Origin: Ananas comosus
Lineage: Eukaryota; Streptophyta; Magnoliopsida; Poales; Bromeliaceae
NCBI RefSeq assembly: GCF_001540865.1
Contig: NC_033639.1
Location: 10,466,432-10,530,431, forward strand
Direction of reading: 5' to 3'
Length of the DNA stretch: 64,000 nt
Below the pieces are notes generated by a model. It worked only from the letters and a program-made list of their open reading frames with translations. It searched no databases and was not told where the DNA came from. Position numbers and translations under genes: made by a program. Shown here piece by piece: positions 1-10,789 of the stretch (positions are counted from its first letter, which is position 1; each line of letters starts with the position of its first letter).

Positions 1-384
1 CATCACATCTGCGACAGACGAAATAAAATTAGTGAGCTTTGCTGGTTTTCCTATTGTTATATTTTGGTTTAAACTTTTAGTTATCTAAACTGAAGACAAG
101 TCCTAATCTAATTAGGATAAGATGGAATTTAGATTTATTTAGAATATATAGAGTATGAATAGAAGTCGAATTAGACTGTGTCTAATTAGACTCTAATTTG
201 GAGCCATATATTGTATATACATGCTCCAGCCAGTTTAATGGAAATGTAGCACTCATTAGGCCTTGCACTAATTAAAGGCACCCGAGTATTTAGCATGGAA
301 AGAGAATCTTGGGAGGGGCCGTAGTGGTAATTAGCACTAAGTCAATTGGTGAGAAAGAGAGAGCCAAACCACTTTGGATCTATC

Positions 385-422
<38 letters not shown>

Positions 423-1426
423 CCACTTTGGATCTATAGTACGGACGTGTTATTGGGCTTGGTATTTGAAGAAAGATCAATTTTATACTCCGACTTCGAT
501 ATTAATAAAAATTATTGTGCTATTTCCGGCCCACCTATCTAAAGGGCCCGTTTGCCTTAAGTCCTATCTACTGTTATTTGGCCAAAAGAAATAGCACAAC
601 AATATGAGATATGGGCTTCTTTTTTTTTTCTTTTTTTTTTTACGGTGGAATTGCAGAATCTATACTGGAACTGCAATCTATAGAACGCAATTTTTTTTTT
701 TATGAAAATAGATAATATTTTTTCATCACACTTTCTTATTTTTCTCGTGATTCCATACAGCGTCTAAGTTAATGAAAAAACACCTTTTCGTGGCACATGT
801 AAGCATTACTCAAGAGTAGATCAGCGTGGAGATGTTAAAAAGTTATTTACACTCGATGTAAGTGCTAGTCCAGCTGGTAATTTGGTACAACATTTCATCT
901 AAGCTACCCTAACCCTGCATCAAACATATTCAGAAATCCACATCCCCACAAACCAACAACCATAACAAAAAAACCACAATACAGAAGCACCAAAAGTCCA
1001 CAATCTTTCGTAGCATCTCAAGGATGCCTAAACTTACACTGGTCAATATAAATTGTTATCTTTCGTAGCATCTCAAGGATGCCTAAACTTACACTGGTCA
1101 ATATAAATTGTTAATCCGTCTTCAGAATTGCCAATGAAACTTGAGGAGTGACCGAAAACATTCGGTAAACAGACCTATTTTCTCAAATTGTAAGCAGAAA
1201 ACATTACATTATCAAGGTTACAGCGAAATGTAGATTACTTTTCGGCCTATAAGAATGTGCTCCTATTAAGCTAATTGGCAACACTTAAAACAGTCTCAGC
1301 TCATATAGTCCAATATAAAACTTTAGAGATAAAAGTTAATATAAACTAGCAAGTTAGGTTTTTGTTGACCTATTTAAATTGGTAAAACCGCTAATTGAAG
1401 AGTGTGCTTTGCTTCGCCGCAGCCTC
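1..1426. other. 3' flank of the AT-hook gene, no gene seen
   Basis: No supported gene. It contains a (GA)n run at about 388-421, flanked on both sides by copies of the same 15-base phrase (ccactttggatctat). It also has several poly-T runs and an exact 55-bp direct repeat (1003-1112). The part next to 1427 is presumably the 3' UTR of the minus-strand AT-hook gene. Short open frames across the GA repeat are low-complexity artefacts. Confidence 0.6.
1003..1112. repeat. 55-bp perfect tandem direct repeat
   Basis: Units 1003-1057 and 1058-1112 are identical and abut, each beginning atctttcgtagcatctc. The lack of divergence suggests a recent tandem duplication, or an assembly stutter. Confidence 0.9.
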
Positions 1427-3990
1427 TTAACTATCGGACTTATCAGCAGCGACCGGATCTAAATGTTCATTTTCTCCCGGCTCTTCTTTGGATTCTTCGG
1501 AAGGCGGTAGCTGTTCAGAACTTTGAGCAGCAGGCAAATTGTTCTCACCTAAAGAATCCAAGATATCCCCCATCAATCTTATCATCTAAATGTAACAACA
1601 ATAGTAGGATTTGGCTAGGTTTACCTGACAAAACCTCAGTTCCATTCAAACCAGAAGCTTCTGTAACAGGGTCCTGTATCTTTCCTGAAGAAATCCAACG
1701 ACATTCCATGATCAATCTGAAGCCCTTAAAAGAAGTTTAGAGACGTTTTACATATATTTGTCCCCCGCAATATCATCTATTTACCTATACAACCCTGTAA
1801 ATCTGAATTTGCATATATACTGGAAACTGCAATTTCTTGAAACGAATACCCTTTCCATAAGTTGGGGAGTCATTCAAAATGGTAGTTAGTTCTATATTAC
1901 ATGTTATTATTTTAAATAAATTTGTAAAATTCAGGGCATATACATAAGAAATCAAGAGTTCATATATGAAAACTAAGATTTTGGAGGAAACATATGTAAG
2001 TAGATAATATGCAGGAGTATAACGGTACATATTTGAAAATAGGGTGTTCAATTCAGCTTCCACTACCTGAAGATTCCTTGATCTCATTCGAGCAAGAGGG
2101 TTCAGTATGAGGTTGCGGTGTCTGATCTGTAATATCCACATTTCCACCTTAACCTATTTCATAAAAAAAATAAAAGAAATCTAATAAACATATTTGGCCA
2201 CATTTACATTACCTGGTGGCTGGTCCGTTGCATTTAAGCCTGAAATAGGAGTACCAGCTTGTTGTATTTGGCCTGAGTAATAAAGTTTCGACGATCAGAT
2301 TAAGTACGCATCAAAACATTAGAAGAAGGCCACAAGACCCCCAATAAATCTCACAATTTTCGTTACCCCAATATCGAAACCCATACAATATCCCAGCCTT
2401 TCACTTTTCATGTAGTAAGACGGATGAAATGAAGTTATGATTATTTCAGGGGGAGACGTGAAAATACCGATATTTACAGATATTTTTCCTGCACTTTAGC
2501 CTTTTACTCTACCTAATGTTTCCTTTTCGCTGTTTAACCCAGATGTTTGAGCATTAGGCTGTTTGTTTAGAGGAATGTTTGGTCCCACTACATCACCTGA
2601 CAATCCCTTGTTTTTGCTCAAGGTCAAATGTTGAGTATTAGGCTGCTCCATTTGACCTGCAGAATTGATTATCCATCATTACCCTAACTACTCAATGGAA
2701 ATCTAGAAAAAAATCATTGTTCCGTTCACCTTTACCTGATGATCCATCAGTGACAGAAAATATAGTAGCTACTTGCTGCATTTGGCCTGAAAAACAGCAA
2801 TTATCAACCATAAAATCTCATTTCCACTCGAAATCGAAAGGGCCTTTAAATATATATCCCTCCAAAATCATAAATTGAATACATAACATTGCAGTTCTTT
2901 CATATATGTCACTTGTCAGTGCAGTTTCTTATGGGAAAAGAAAAAATACCCCCATCCTAAGTTACAGAACAGCCTACTCACTGTGGAAGTTGATTCTTGC
3001 ATTTTTTTTTTTTTTTAAGAAAAAGAGATTCACATTACCTGATGGTCCCTTTATTTGCTTTGAACCTTCACATTCTCTTGGACCCTCGACAAAGTTGATA
3101 TTTCGACCCCCCTCTGAAGTGTCAGCAATATCTTTAGATGTCTCAATTTTTCCAGCAGAAGAGCCTGAAGGCAACCTGTTTTGTTTGAATCTCTTTCCAG
3201 ATTTGGAAGGCGCCGCTGATGTGGATTGTGCATTAGCATCGGAGGCAGCTTTATTTAGTAAAGCCCGCAGAATTTTGGCTCTTAACTCGGACTTTAGAGC
3301 AAATTGCATATCTGGACTAACATGCTTACCATCATGTTTGGTTGCCCTTTTTCTACTTAAAGGAGGGGACAATTCACAACCCGGCTCCCTCATTTGAATA
3401 GGCTGTGCAACTGTTACCCTATTTGGTACACTTTGGACCGGTATGGAGATTGGAGCCTGGCCAGGAATTGGAATTTCGCCTCTTTTTGTCATTGGAAGCA
3501 GTGGTGCCACATCATTATCCTCCGAAAGAGGGACAGATACACGTGGATCAAAGACCAAACCCTTAAGGACAGGCCCTGTGGGTCCCACTCGCACAGTAAG
3601 CAGATACCCAGAATCAAATATGCCATCCAAGACACCGGAGACTGTCTTGCCCAATAGATCATCAGGCCCATGGCATGAATTAGCAGCTGTTGGGCCTACT
3701 GGGACACGAGGATGGCAATGACTAGCAGTAGAAGCAGGAGTAGCTGCTGTATGAGCCGCTGAACCACAAGGTACCTGACTTGAACTAGGGGAAGGGTTCG
3801 GTTGTGGCTGAACCACTTGGCCACTAGGGTTAGCATTAGGTTGGCTCGGATTAGGTCGAGGATAATATGTTTGGGCTCTCCTTCGCGGCTCATATCCAGG
3901 ATAGTCATACTTTCGAGGACGTCCACGTTTGCGCCTGATGGGAAAGTTTGCTGGGTTGTAAGGCACAATTTCGTGATTCTCTTGGGCCAT
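1427..3990 (-). CDS. AT-hook motif-containing protein, 7 coding exons
   Basis: Spliced minus-strand model: 3990-3039, 2786-2736, 2656-2513, 2272-2213, 2126-2067, 1684-1625, 1548-1427. The total is 1449 nt, 482 aa plus TAA. Every intron is GT-AG and phase 1. Near the N-terminus (about residues 19-26) is an AT-hook core, KRGRPRKY, preceded by the motif VPYNPANFPIRRK. Residues of about 110-170 form the block conserved in a plant AT-hook family (LLGKTVSGVLDG...GYLLTVRVG). The rest is low-complexity, rich in Pro, Ser and Gln. The ATG follows a 5' UTR exon whose acceptor lies at 4046-4045. AT-hooks bind the minor groove of AT-rich DNA, so a nuclear chromatin role is expected, but the specific function is unknown. 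Exons 2-6 look like repeats of one roughly 20-codon module (see findings). The family call is firm; the exon 2-7 model is inference from splice signals and frame closure. Confidence 0.8.
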
Positions 3991-4044
3991 TCTATAAAAT
4001 CCGCGTGAGAATTTGCTCCCTGGATTATTGGTTGATATTGTACG
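3991..4044 (-). other. 5' UTR part of the ATG exon of the AT-hook gene
   Basis: A good acceptor (minus strand CTTTTACAG, AG at 4046-4045) lies 54 bases upstream of the ATG at 3990. This implies a 5' UTR intron reaching further upstream on the minus strand. Confidence 0.6.
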
Positions 4045-4915
4045 CTGTAAAAGATTTTTAAAAAAAGGACGAAAAAAGAGTGGTTAAAATTATTGATGAG
4101 AGATGAATATCCTAGCATAAGATACCAGTGATAAAATAAACAATAGTTTCAAAAACTTTGTGACTTTGGGAAAGAAATTTAAGAACAGCATTCATCACCT
4201 CTTCCTTCTTTACTAACTAATAAGGTAAGCAAATTGTAATCAGAAAGCCCACTATGTTACCAAAGTTGTCTAGTCCATTATATGATACGACTCATCCTTA
4301 AACTCTTCCCAAAAGTGCATGAGGCAAAGAACATGAATGAAAATCTAAACAGTAAGATCACATGCACAGAAAGGAAAAGGAAAAAAGGGCTTCCTAAAGA
4401 GTTGCTAGCTGGCTCTTTAGCAAAGCAGAAATAAAAAATGTAATATTAGCAAGCATAGTTAGTGCATGGGCCACAACCAAGATGTTGCTTCCAAAGTCTA
4501 CCGTATAAAGGTTCTTGCTGCTGGAATAATATGTATAATGGGCAAAGTGTCTGATCAAATTTTTAATATCCTAATTGATCACAATATGGCCGATGGCCTT
4601 GAGATGCCTCTTTCAACTGAAGGCAACACTACAATTTGTGAATCACAATTGATTGGAAATCGGGAAGAGAAAATGTTAACATGCTTTCTATAACCAGCAT
4701 TGAATGATATACAAAATAACATATTCAAATTAACAGAAATTTTAGCCATTACCAAGCAACATTAGTTGTGCGACTGTGAAATCTAGCTCACACGGCCAGG
4801 AAGCTTACGAGAAGACTACGGACTAAATGGGCCCTGCATATCAACGTATGAACCTGATTATGATATTAACCAGTAAAATCCAAAAAATGCGAGCAATTTA
4901 GTGATATAGAAAATC

Positions 4916-4961
4916 AAAACAATACAGCTACACATATCAAAACAATACAGCTACACATATC
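4916..4961. repeat. 23-bp tandem repeat, two copies
   Basis: Units 4916-4938 and 4939-4961 are identical (aaaacaatacagctacacat followed by atc). Non-coding. Confidence 0.85.
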
Positions 4962-5504
4962 GATGATAAAGTCCAAGAAATGAAGCGACAATAAGGTTGA
5001 AAATTAATAGAAGACCGAGAAATATGCTGATACAAATACAAGTATTTATAGAAGTATCTACAAGAAAGTGTTAAATTTTACTAGTGGAAGCTACTTCTAG
5101 AGAAATATTGACAGATATAATCGACATTTTGGTAGAAACGCCATCCTTAATTAAGTAATTTCATTAACTTAAGACTAACGACAAGAAAAATTGGTAACTC
5201 TTCTCTCCTCATGCAATCAAAATGGCTCAAAAAAGACACAAAATCTCATACCATCATTTAGGAAAAATACAGTATAGCTCATGTGTAGGACCACTGGATA
5301 CTGTAGATGCTGAGAAATACTGCCACATGCGTGCACTTGTAGATGGCCCATGAACAGATTGTGGATTTAGATATACAATGCGGCGCCTTTTCTCTATACT
5401 CTTAAGATACATGTGGTAATTGATAGACTTTTAGGTATGTAGTTACACCATAAATACTCAATGTGCGACTTTTATGAATAGATTTTTATAATTTCGCTGC
5501 GTGA

Positions 5505-5943
5505 TGAAAGAGGCAACTCTCTCTCTCTCTCTTTAATAGAACATTCTAGAAAGCTCTATCCCTTTCCAATTCTCTACTAGCTAATGGAGCACTCTAGAAA
5601 ACTCTAGGAACAAAGTGCTCTCTACTTGCTAATAGAGCACTTTAGTGAGTTCTAGAAGCAAGTACTCTAGAATATTCTAGAGTGCTTATGTAGGTAGGTT
5701 GGAGGCCTATAAATAGGTGTGAGGCCTCCACACCAAGTGTGCAAGAGTGAGATTGAAGAGTAAGATATAGTGAAGAAAGGGTGTGAGTGGTGGCGTGAGG
5801 TGAGGAAGTGTTGTGAGGTGTAGTGAAGTAGTGAAGTGAGTGTGTGAGGTTTGTTTGTAGTCTTATGGGTGTATGTGAATGAGAGTTATTTTGTGTGTAA
5901 TAAAGAGAGTTTTATTATTAGTCTGATACGCCAATATTCTACA
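5505..5943 (+). repeat. 5' LTR of the copia element
   Basis: 439 bp, beginning TGAAAGAGGC and ending TCTACA, about 96% identical to 9072-9508. It contains many partial copies of the motif ctctagaa/ttctagag. The boundary is fixed by the target duplication CGTGA and by the PBS eight bases downstream. Confidence 0.93.
5708..5719 (+). promoter_or_regulatory. TATA box of the 5' LTR
   Basis: cctataaatagg, a good TATA-box match, lies about 235 bases before the LTR end, where a copia U3/R promoter is expected. The 3' LTR has an A-to-C change at the same place (tataactagg). Confidence 0.6.
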
Positions 5944-5950
5944 ATTTATT

Positions 5951-5963
5951 TGGTATCAGAGCC
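5951..5963 (+). other. primer-binding site (initiator tRNA-Met)
   Basis: TGGTATCAGAGCC, the usual copia PBS complementary to the 3' end of plant initiator tRNA-Met, seven bases after the 5' LTR. Confidence 0.92.
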
Positions 5964-6130
5964 AGATTGTAGAAAATATTCTGCTAGTTAAATCGGTGAT
6001 ATTCTGCTAGTCCAGGCAGTTAAATACCGATATAAGTAGAGATTCTGCTGATGTACAGTCTGGGATTGTGAAGTTGGTTGGTCTGGGACCAGACTTACTT
6101 GGTTGACTGCTGGGCAATCACCAAGTCACT

Positions 6131-7195
6131 ATGACAGATCTTGTTGGTACAACTAGCGGAATTAAGAAGCTAAATAACCATAATTATAGTTATTGGCAAA
6201 CCTGCATTGAGTCCTACCTACAAGGGCAGGACTTGTGGGAGGTAATCGGTGGTGCTGAAACAACTCCACCACCGAAGGAGAATGCAGAAGTGTTCAGAAA
6301 GTGGCATATCAAGGCAGGGAAGGCAATGTTCGTTCTGAAGACAACAATTGAAGAAGAGCTGCTGGAGCATATCAAAGAAGCAGATACACTCAAGGCTGCA
6401 TGGGACACCCTCGCCTCGTTATTTTCAAAGAAGAACGATGCTCGACTTCAACTTCTGGAGAATGAGCTGATGACGATATCTCAGGGCAGCATGACGATTA
6501 GCCAGTACTTCATGAAGGTAAAATCTCTCTGCCGTGAAATTTCCCAATTAGATCTAGAGTCAAAAATTAGTGACCAGCGGATGAAGAGAATTATTATTCA
6601 CAGTCTAAAACCCGAATATAACGGGTTCATTACTGCTATTCGAGGCTGGCCCACTCAACCAACGTTGGTGAAACTAGAAAATTTACCAGCTAATCAGGAG
6701 ACTCTAGCCAAACAGATGGTTGGAGTCCCACTGAAAACTGAAGAGGAGGCACTCTTCAGCAGTAGAAGAAAAGGTCGAGCAACAGGAGGGCCAAGAAATT
6801 TGAAGCTGCCGAAGGAGTTCGATGGGTTAAAACAAAGGTCGGGAGAGAGCCACCTTACAGGGGGAGTCTACAACCAGATAGAGCAAAATACCTGGCAGTT
6901 TAAAGGCGACAGACGACGAAGCGGAGAGTGTTACAATTGCGGCAAGAAAGGACACTTCGCCCGAGACTGTTGGCACAAGAAGAAACAAGTACAAGGCAAT
7001 ATGGCAAAGTCAGGTGACCACCAAGTAGCATACAAAAGTGAAGAAGAGTGGGATGCTCAAGCCTCCTTCGTCATCATGGAGTCAGAAAAAAGCTGCCACT
7101 CAGACAAGGAGGAGGCTCTCGAAGAACAAAGGTCAGAAGACACTGCTGCAGAGGAAATGACGCTAGGTGCTAAGAAGGAAAAGCTACTAAAATAG
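6131..7195 (+). CDS. copia gag polyprotein (capsid and nucleocapsid)
   Basis: 354 residues. The N-terminal 200 or so match the plant copia gag region: the start resembles 'KLNNHNYSYWQTCIESYLQG', followed by repeated acidic and helical segments (LLEHIKEADTLKAAWDTL). A CCHC zinc knuckle, CYNCGKKGHFARDC, lies at about residues 267-280 and is followed by a charged tail. The ATG is the first after the PBS. The frame ends in a single TAG (7193-7195), beyond which the same frame continues straight into protease. Gag packages the element RNA in cytoplasmic virus-like particles. The gag coding region looks intact. Confidence 0.9.
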   Translation: MTDLVGTTSGIKKLNNHNYSYWQTCIESYLQGQDLWEVIGGAETTPPPKENAEVFRKWHIKAGKAMFVLKTTIEEELLEHIKEADTLKAAWDTLASLFSKKNDARLQLLENELMTISQGSMTISQYFMKVKSLCREISQLDLESKISDQRMKRIIIHSLKPEYNGFITAIRGWPTQPTLVKLENLPANQETLAKQMVGVPLKTEEEALFSSRRKGRATGGPRNLKLPKEFDGLKQRSGESHLTGGVYNQIEQNTWQFKGDRRRSGECYNCGKKGHFARDCWHKKKQVQGNMAKSGDHQVAYKSEEEWDAQASFVIMESEKSCHSDKEEALEEQRSEDTAAEEMTLGAKKEKLLK

Positions 7196-8899
7196 GTACC
7201 AGTATATGCACTCACAACAATAGAAAATCCAAGAGAGGAGAATTACAATACAGATTGGATCATTGATTCTGGATGTTCCAATCATATAACCGGTAATAGA
7301 GACAAGCTGCTCAGCACAACAAAATATAAAGGAGGAAAAGTAGTGGTGACAGCTAACAACTCGAAGCTGCCAATCACTCATATAGGAAAGACAATCATCA
7401 CACCCAGATTCAGCCCACATCAAGTACAACTACAGAACGTCTACCATGTCCCAGGTATGAAGAAAAATCTCTTATCAGTATCACAACTAACTGCATCGGG
7501 CAATTATGTAGTATTTGGGCCACAAGATGTCAAGGTATTTCGCAATCCGAAGATATCTGGTATACAAATCATGGAAGGAAAGAAAGTAGAGTCTATATAC
7601 ATAATGTCTGTAGAATCAACATACGTAGAAAAGACTCGAAAAAGTGAGACTGCTGATTTGTGGCATACAAGACTGGGACATGTGGGCTATCACAAACTGA
7701 AAATCATGATGGAGCGCAGTATGCTTAAGGGCTTACCTCAACTTGAAGTACGAGGAGACACAATCTACGCAGGATGCCAGTTTGGTAAGGCTCATCAACT
7801 TCCCTACATTGAATCCAAATATAGAGCCAAGGTACCGCTCGAGCTCGTGCACTCTGATGTTTTTGGACCAGTCAAGCAAACATCAATTAGCGGCATGTGC
7901 TACATGGTGACGTTTATTGACGACTACTCAAGGTACATCTGGGTATACTTTATTAAAGAAAAATCTAAAGTGCTGCAAAAATTTAAAGAATTTAAAGAAA
8001 AAGCTGAAGGTCAAACCGGTTATAAAATACGATGCATGCGCACGGATAATGAAGGTGAATATACCTCAGCAGAGTTCTCAGCTTATCTGCGAGAGTGCAA
8101 AATAAGGAGACAGCTTACGTGTCCACGCACCCCGCAACAAAATGGTATAGCTGAAAGAAAGAATAGACATCTAACAGAAACTTGCAGAAGCATGCTGCAT
8201 GCAAAGAATGTGCCAGGTAGATTTTGGGCAGAATGTATGAGAACAGCAGCACATGTCATCAACCGGCTGCCGCAATCGAAGTTAGGATTCATCTCACCCT
8301 ATCAAGTACTGTGGAAAATCAAACCCACAGTAAGTCATTTTCGAGTCTTCGGATGTGTGTGCTGTGTGTTCATACCGGACCATCTTCGAAGTAAATTCGA
8401 CAAGAAGGCGATACGATGTATCTTCGTCGGGTACGACAGTGAAAGAAAAGGGTGGAGATGCTGTGAACCAACAACCGATCATTGTTACACGTCGAGAAAT
8501 GTCGTGTTCGATGAAGCGTCGTCCTGGTGGTCCTCACAAGAAGTTATACTGTCAGACTCTGAAGAAATAGAAATCAAGCTACAAGAAAAGCTTGGAGAGC
8601 AAGTACAAGAAGAAAAGAAGACGACGTCAGAGCAAGAAGAAAGTGGTCAACCTTCTACGGAGTCAACCAGTGACGAGCAGCAACTCCAGAAGTCTCCAGA
8701 ACCTTGGCGAACTGACGTGCATTATCAAACCCCAGAAGAATATCGGCCAAGCCAGCTTGAAGACATAGGTATGCAGTTACGAAGATCCTCTAGGCAAAAA
8801 AAACCTAATCCTAAGTATGCAAATGTTGCTATCGCCGAAGAAGAAGAGACTCCAAAAGAACCGGCCTCTTACGAAGAAGCAGTTACAAGCAAGGAGTAG
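7196..8899 (+). pseudogene. copia protease-integrase part of pol, in frame with gag after a TAG
   Basis: An open stretch of 567 codons follows the gag stop in the same frame. The protease active site DSG starts at 7265. The pre-integrase zinc region has its two His and the second Cys, but the first Cys of the C-x2-C pair is Tyr (codon 7766-7768). The integrase core keeps the catalytic D, D and [12 protein letters not shown] and [13 protein letters not shown]-rich linker leads to [11 protein letters not shown], where the family usually has Trp next; here the codon is TAG (8897-8899). No reverse transcriptase follows. It is called a pseudogene because of the lost Cys, the nonsense codon and the deletion of the downstream domains. 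Confidence 0.88.
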
Positions 8900-9056
8900 A
8901 GGAACGCGATGGACGAAGAGATCCAGGTGCTGAGCCAGAATCAAAACAGAAGAGCAAGTAGCCAACATATTCACCAAAGGACTAAGCACCGCAAAGTTCG
9001 AAGAGTTCCGGAAGCAATTAGGAATGCTCAGCAGAGCAACATTAAGAGAGAGTTAG
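8900..9056 (+). pseudogene. remnant: start of RT region fused out of frame to the RNase H tail
   Basis: After the TAG, the pol frame reads RNAMDEEIQVLSQNQ, the usual lead-in to copia reverse transcriptase. It then breaks at about 8938-8947. From 8946 another frame reads TEEQVANIFTKGLSTAKFEE and ends at TAG 9056, which is the normal C-terminus of copia RNase H. The RT with its YVDD site, and most of RNase H, are missing. A deletion is the simplest cause. Confidence 0.85.
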
Positions 9057-9060
9057 AGTT

Positions 9061-9071
9061 AAGGGGGAGTA
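9061..9071 (+). other. polypurine tract
   Basis: AAGGGGGAG followed by TA, immediately upstream of the 3' LTR. This is the expected plus-strand priming site. Confidence 0.8.
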
Positions 9072-9508
9072 TTAAAGAGGCAACTCTCTCTCTCTCTTTA
9101 ATAGAACATTCTAGAAAGCTCTATCCCTTTCCAATTCTCTACTAACTAATGGAGCACTCTAGAAAATTTTAGGAACAAAGTGCTCTCTACTTGCTAATAG
9201 AGCACTTTAGTGAGTTCTAGAAGCAAGTACTCTAGAATATTCTAGAGTGCTTATGTAGGTAGGTTGGAGGCCTATAACTAGGTGTGAGGCCTCCACACCA
9301 AGTGTGCAAGAGTGAAATTGAAGAGTGAGATATAGTGAAGAAAGGGTGTAAGTGGTGGTGTGAGGTGAGGAAGTGTTGTGAGGTGTAGTGAAGTAGTGAA
9401 GTGAGTGTGTGGGGTTTGTTTGTAGTCTTATGGGTGTATGCGAATGAGAGTTATTTTGTGTGTAATAAAGAGAATTTTATTATCAGTCTGGTACGCCAAT
9501 ACTCTACA
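9072..9508 (+). repeat. 3' LTR of the copia element
   Basis: 437 bp, beginning TTAAAGAGGC and ending TCTACA. The terminal TG of the 5' LTR is TT here. Differences from the 5' LTR are mostly transitions. Followed by CGTGA, the target duplication. Confidence 0.92.
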
Positions 9509-9565
9509 CGTGACTTATAGTTTCACTTACATTAATTTATTTCTCCTACATGTCATGTTTCAGTT

Positions 9566-10114
9566 ACATTATCAATTCTGTCCATGTTATTTAGCTCTGG
9601 CTCATTGTTGATGCTTGCTTAGCTGTAAAATAGTCACAGTACTATGATTAAGCGAATTGTGCATAGCCTCAACCTAGGAACACTAGTCTAGGTCATTGTG
9701 ATTACCATAGCACACCGACTGACAGTGGCGACCGATTCACGTCAGGAAAGACAAATCGGGCATATAAACAGTACATGCAGATACAAGTTTCCAAAGTATA
9801 CGTATGAAAATCCAAATTAGCTGGCGTATTAGCTTTGATCTCTCTTATATTATCAATTCTGTCCAAGTTATTTAGCTCTTGCTCACTGTTGCTGATTGCT
9901 TAGCTGTAACATAGTGACGGTAGTATCTGATTAAGCGACTTGTGCATGGCCTCGACCTAGGAACCCTAATCTAGGTCATTGTAATTACTGTAACACACCG
10001 GCTGACAGTGGTGACCTATTCACGTTAGGAAAGACGAATCGGGCATATAAAGTACATGCAGATACAAGTTTCCGTAAGTATTCATACGAAAATCCAAATT
10101 AGCTAGTGTATTAG
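9566..10114. repeat. imperfect tandem duplication, about 268 bp per unit, offset 281 bp
   Basis: Unit 1 (9566-9833) and unit 2 (9847-10114) share long blocks such as tatcaattctgtcca, ctaggtcattgt, acagtgg and gaatcgggcatataaa. Substitutions and small indels are scattered throughout. A short third fragment (about 10131-10162) repeats the end of the unit. No coding content. It could be a solo-LTR-like or MITE fragment that duplicated; I do not recognise the family. Confidence 0.8.
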
Positions 10115-10789
10115 TATAGATTTCTTAATTAAATCCAAATTAGTGGTGTATTAGCTTAAGATTTCTTAATCTGAAACAAGTCTGACCTGAACAAATCTAC
10201 TAAATAATGAACCACCATTTCTAAAACAGCTTTCAGTAGTGCTACCAAATCAAATCAACAATTAGCCTAAGAAATTAGTCCCAATTTCTTCTTTTTCTCC
10301 CCCTAAATATCTACCTAATTACTAGCTTGAAACTAGAAATAGAATTCATACACCACTAATCCAATCAGTTAATACAAGCTTACACTTCCTAGCTCATCAT
10401 TTCCTTAGGAAAGAAAAAAGAAAAGAGAAAGAATAAACAAGGAGCGGATCCACATCGCCCAAACCATCCCGAGTCACCGAGTCAACTCGCTTATCACAAA
10501 CAGAGCTCAACACAGGCCCCACAACAATAAAGTACTACGGTATCAAAATAAAGAAATCGAATAAACTATTCATACGAATCTCACCACTCGTTTCCAACAA
10601 ATCCTCCTCGTACCACCACTCCCCAAATTACGAACCCACGCAACAGCGGATCTCTCAAAAAGATTAAAAAAAAAACCCATTTTTTTTTAAAAAAAACAAA
10701 CAAAAATCCAATCTTTTCATCAGGAATCCACATGCACGCAAGGAAAAATGATCGGAATGGGGTGGCGGAAGGGGGAATCCACAGCTCAC

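Larger units (their letters stand above)
5505..9508 (+). mobile_element. Ty1/copia LTR retrotransposon, internally deleted and non-autonomous
   Basis: The two LTRs (5505-5943 and 9072-9508) enclose a primer-binding site matching initiator tRNA-Met (5951-5963), gag, protease and integrase, and a polypurine tract. The 5-bp target duplication CGTGA is at 5500-5504 and 9509-9513. Domain order gag, protease, integrase is the copia order. Reverse transcriptase and most of RNase H are absent: the sequence jumps at about 8940 from the end of the integrase linker to the last 36 residues of RNase H, out of frame. At about 4.0 kb the element is shorter than usual for intact copia. The LTRs differ at about 15 sites plus one CT unit, so the insertion is fairly young. 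It lies antisense to the AT-hook gene. Confidence 0.95.
4045..10789 (-). other. probable 6.7-kb 5' UTR intron of the AT-hook gene, hosting a copia element
   Basis: The interval has a consensus acceptor at 4046-4045 and a consensus donor (minus strand GGAG, then GTGAGC) at 10789. No coding gene of the host lies between them. It holds a 23-bp tandem repeat (4916-4961), the copia element (5505-9508) and a 268-bp imperfect duplication (9566-10114). The pairing of these splice sites is inference; the donor exon could belong to another transcript. Confidence 0.45.

Noticed and set aside
309..594. Overlapping open frames rich in Arg-Glu
   Set aside because: They are translations of a (GA)n microsatellite and lack codon or homology support.
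1003..1112. CRISPR-like or satellite array
   Set aside because: Only two abutting units with no spacers; a plain tandem duplication.
5505..9508. An endogenous plant pararetrovirus
   Set aside because: Domain order gag-protease-integrase, LTRs, initiator tRNA-Met PBS and 5-bp target duplication all fit Ty1/copia.
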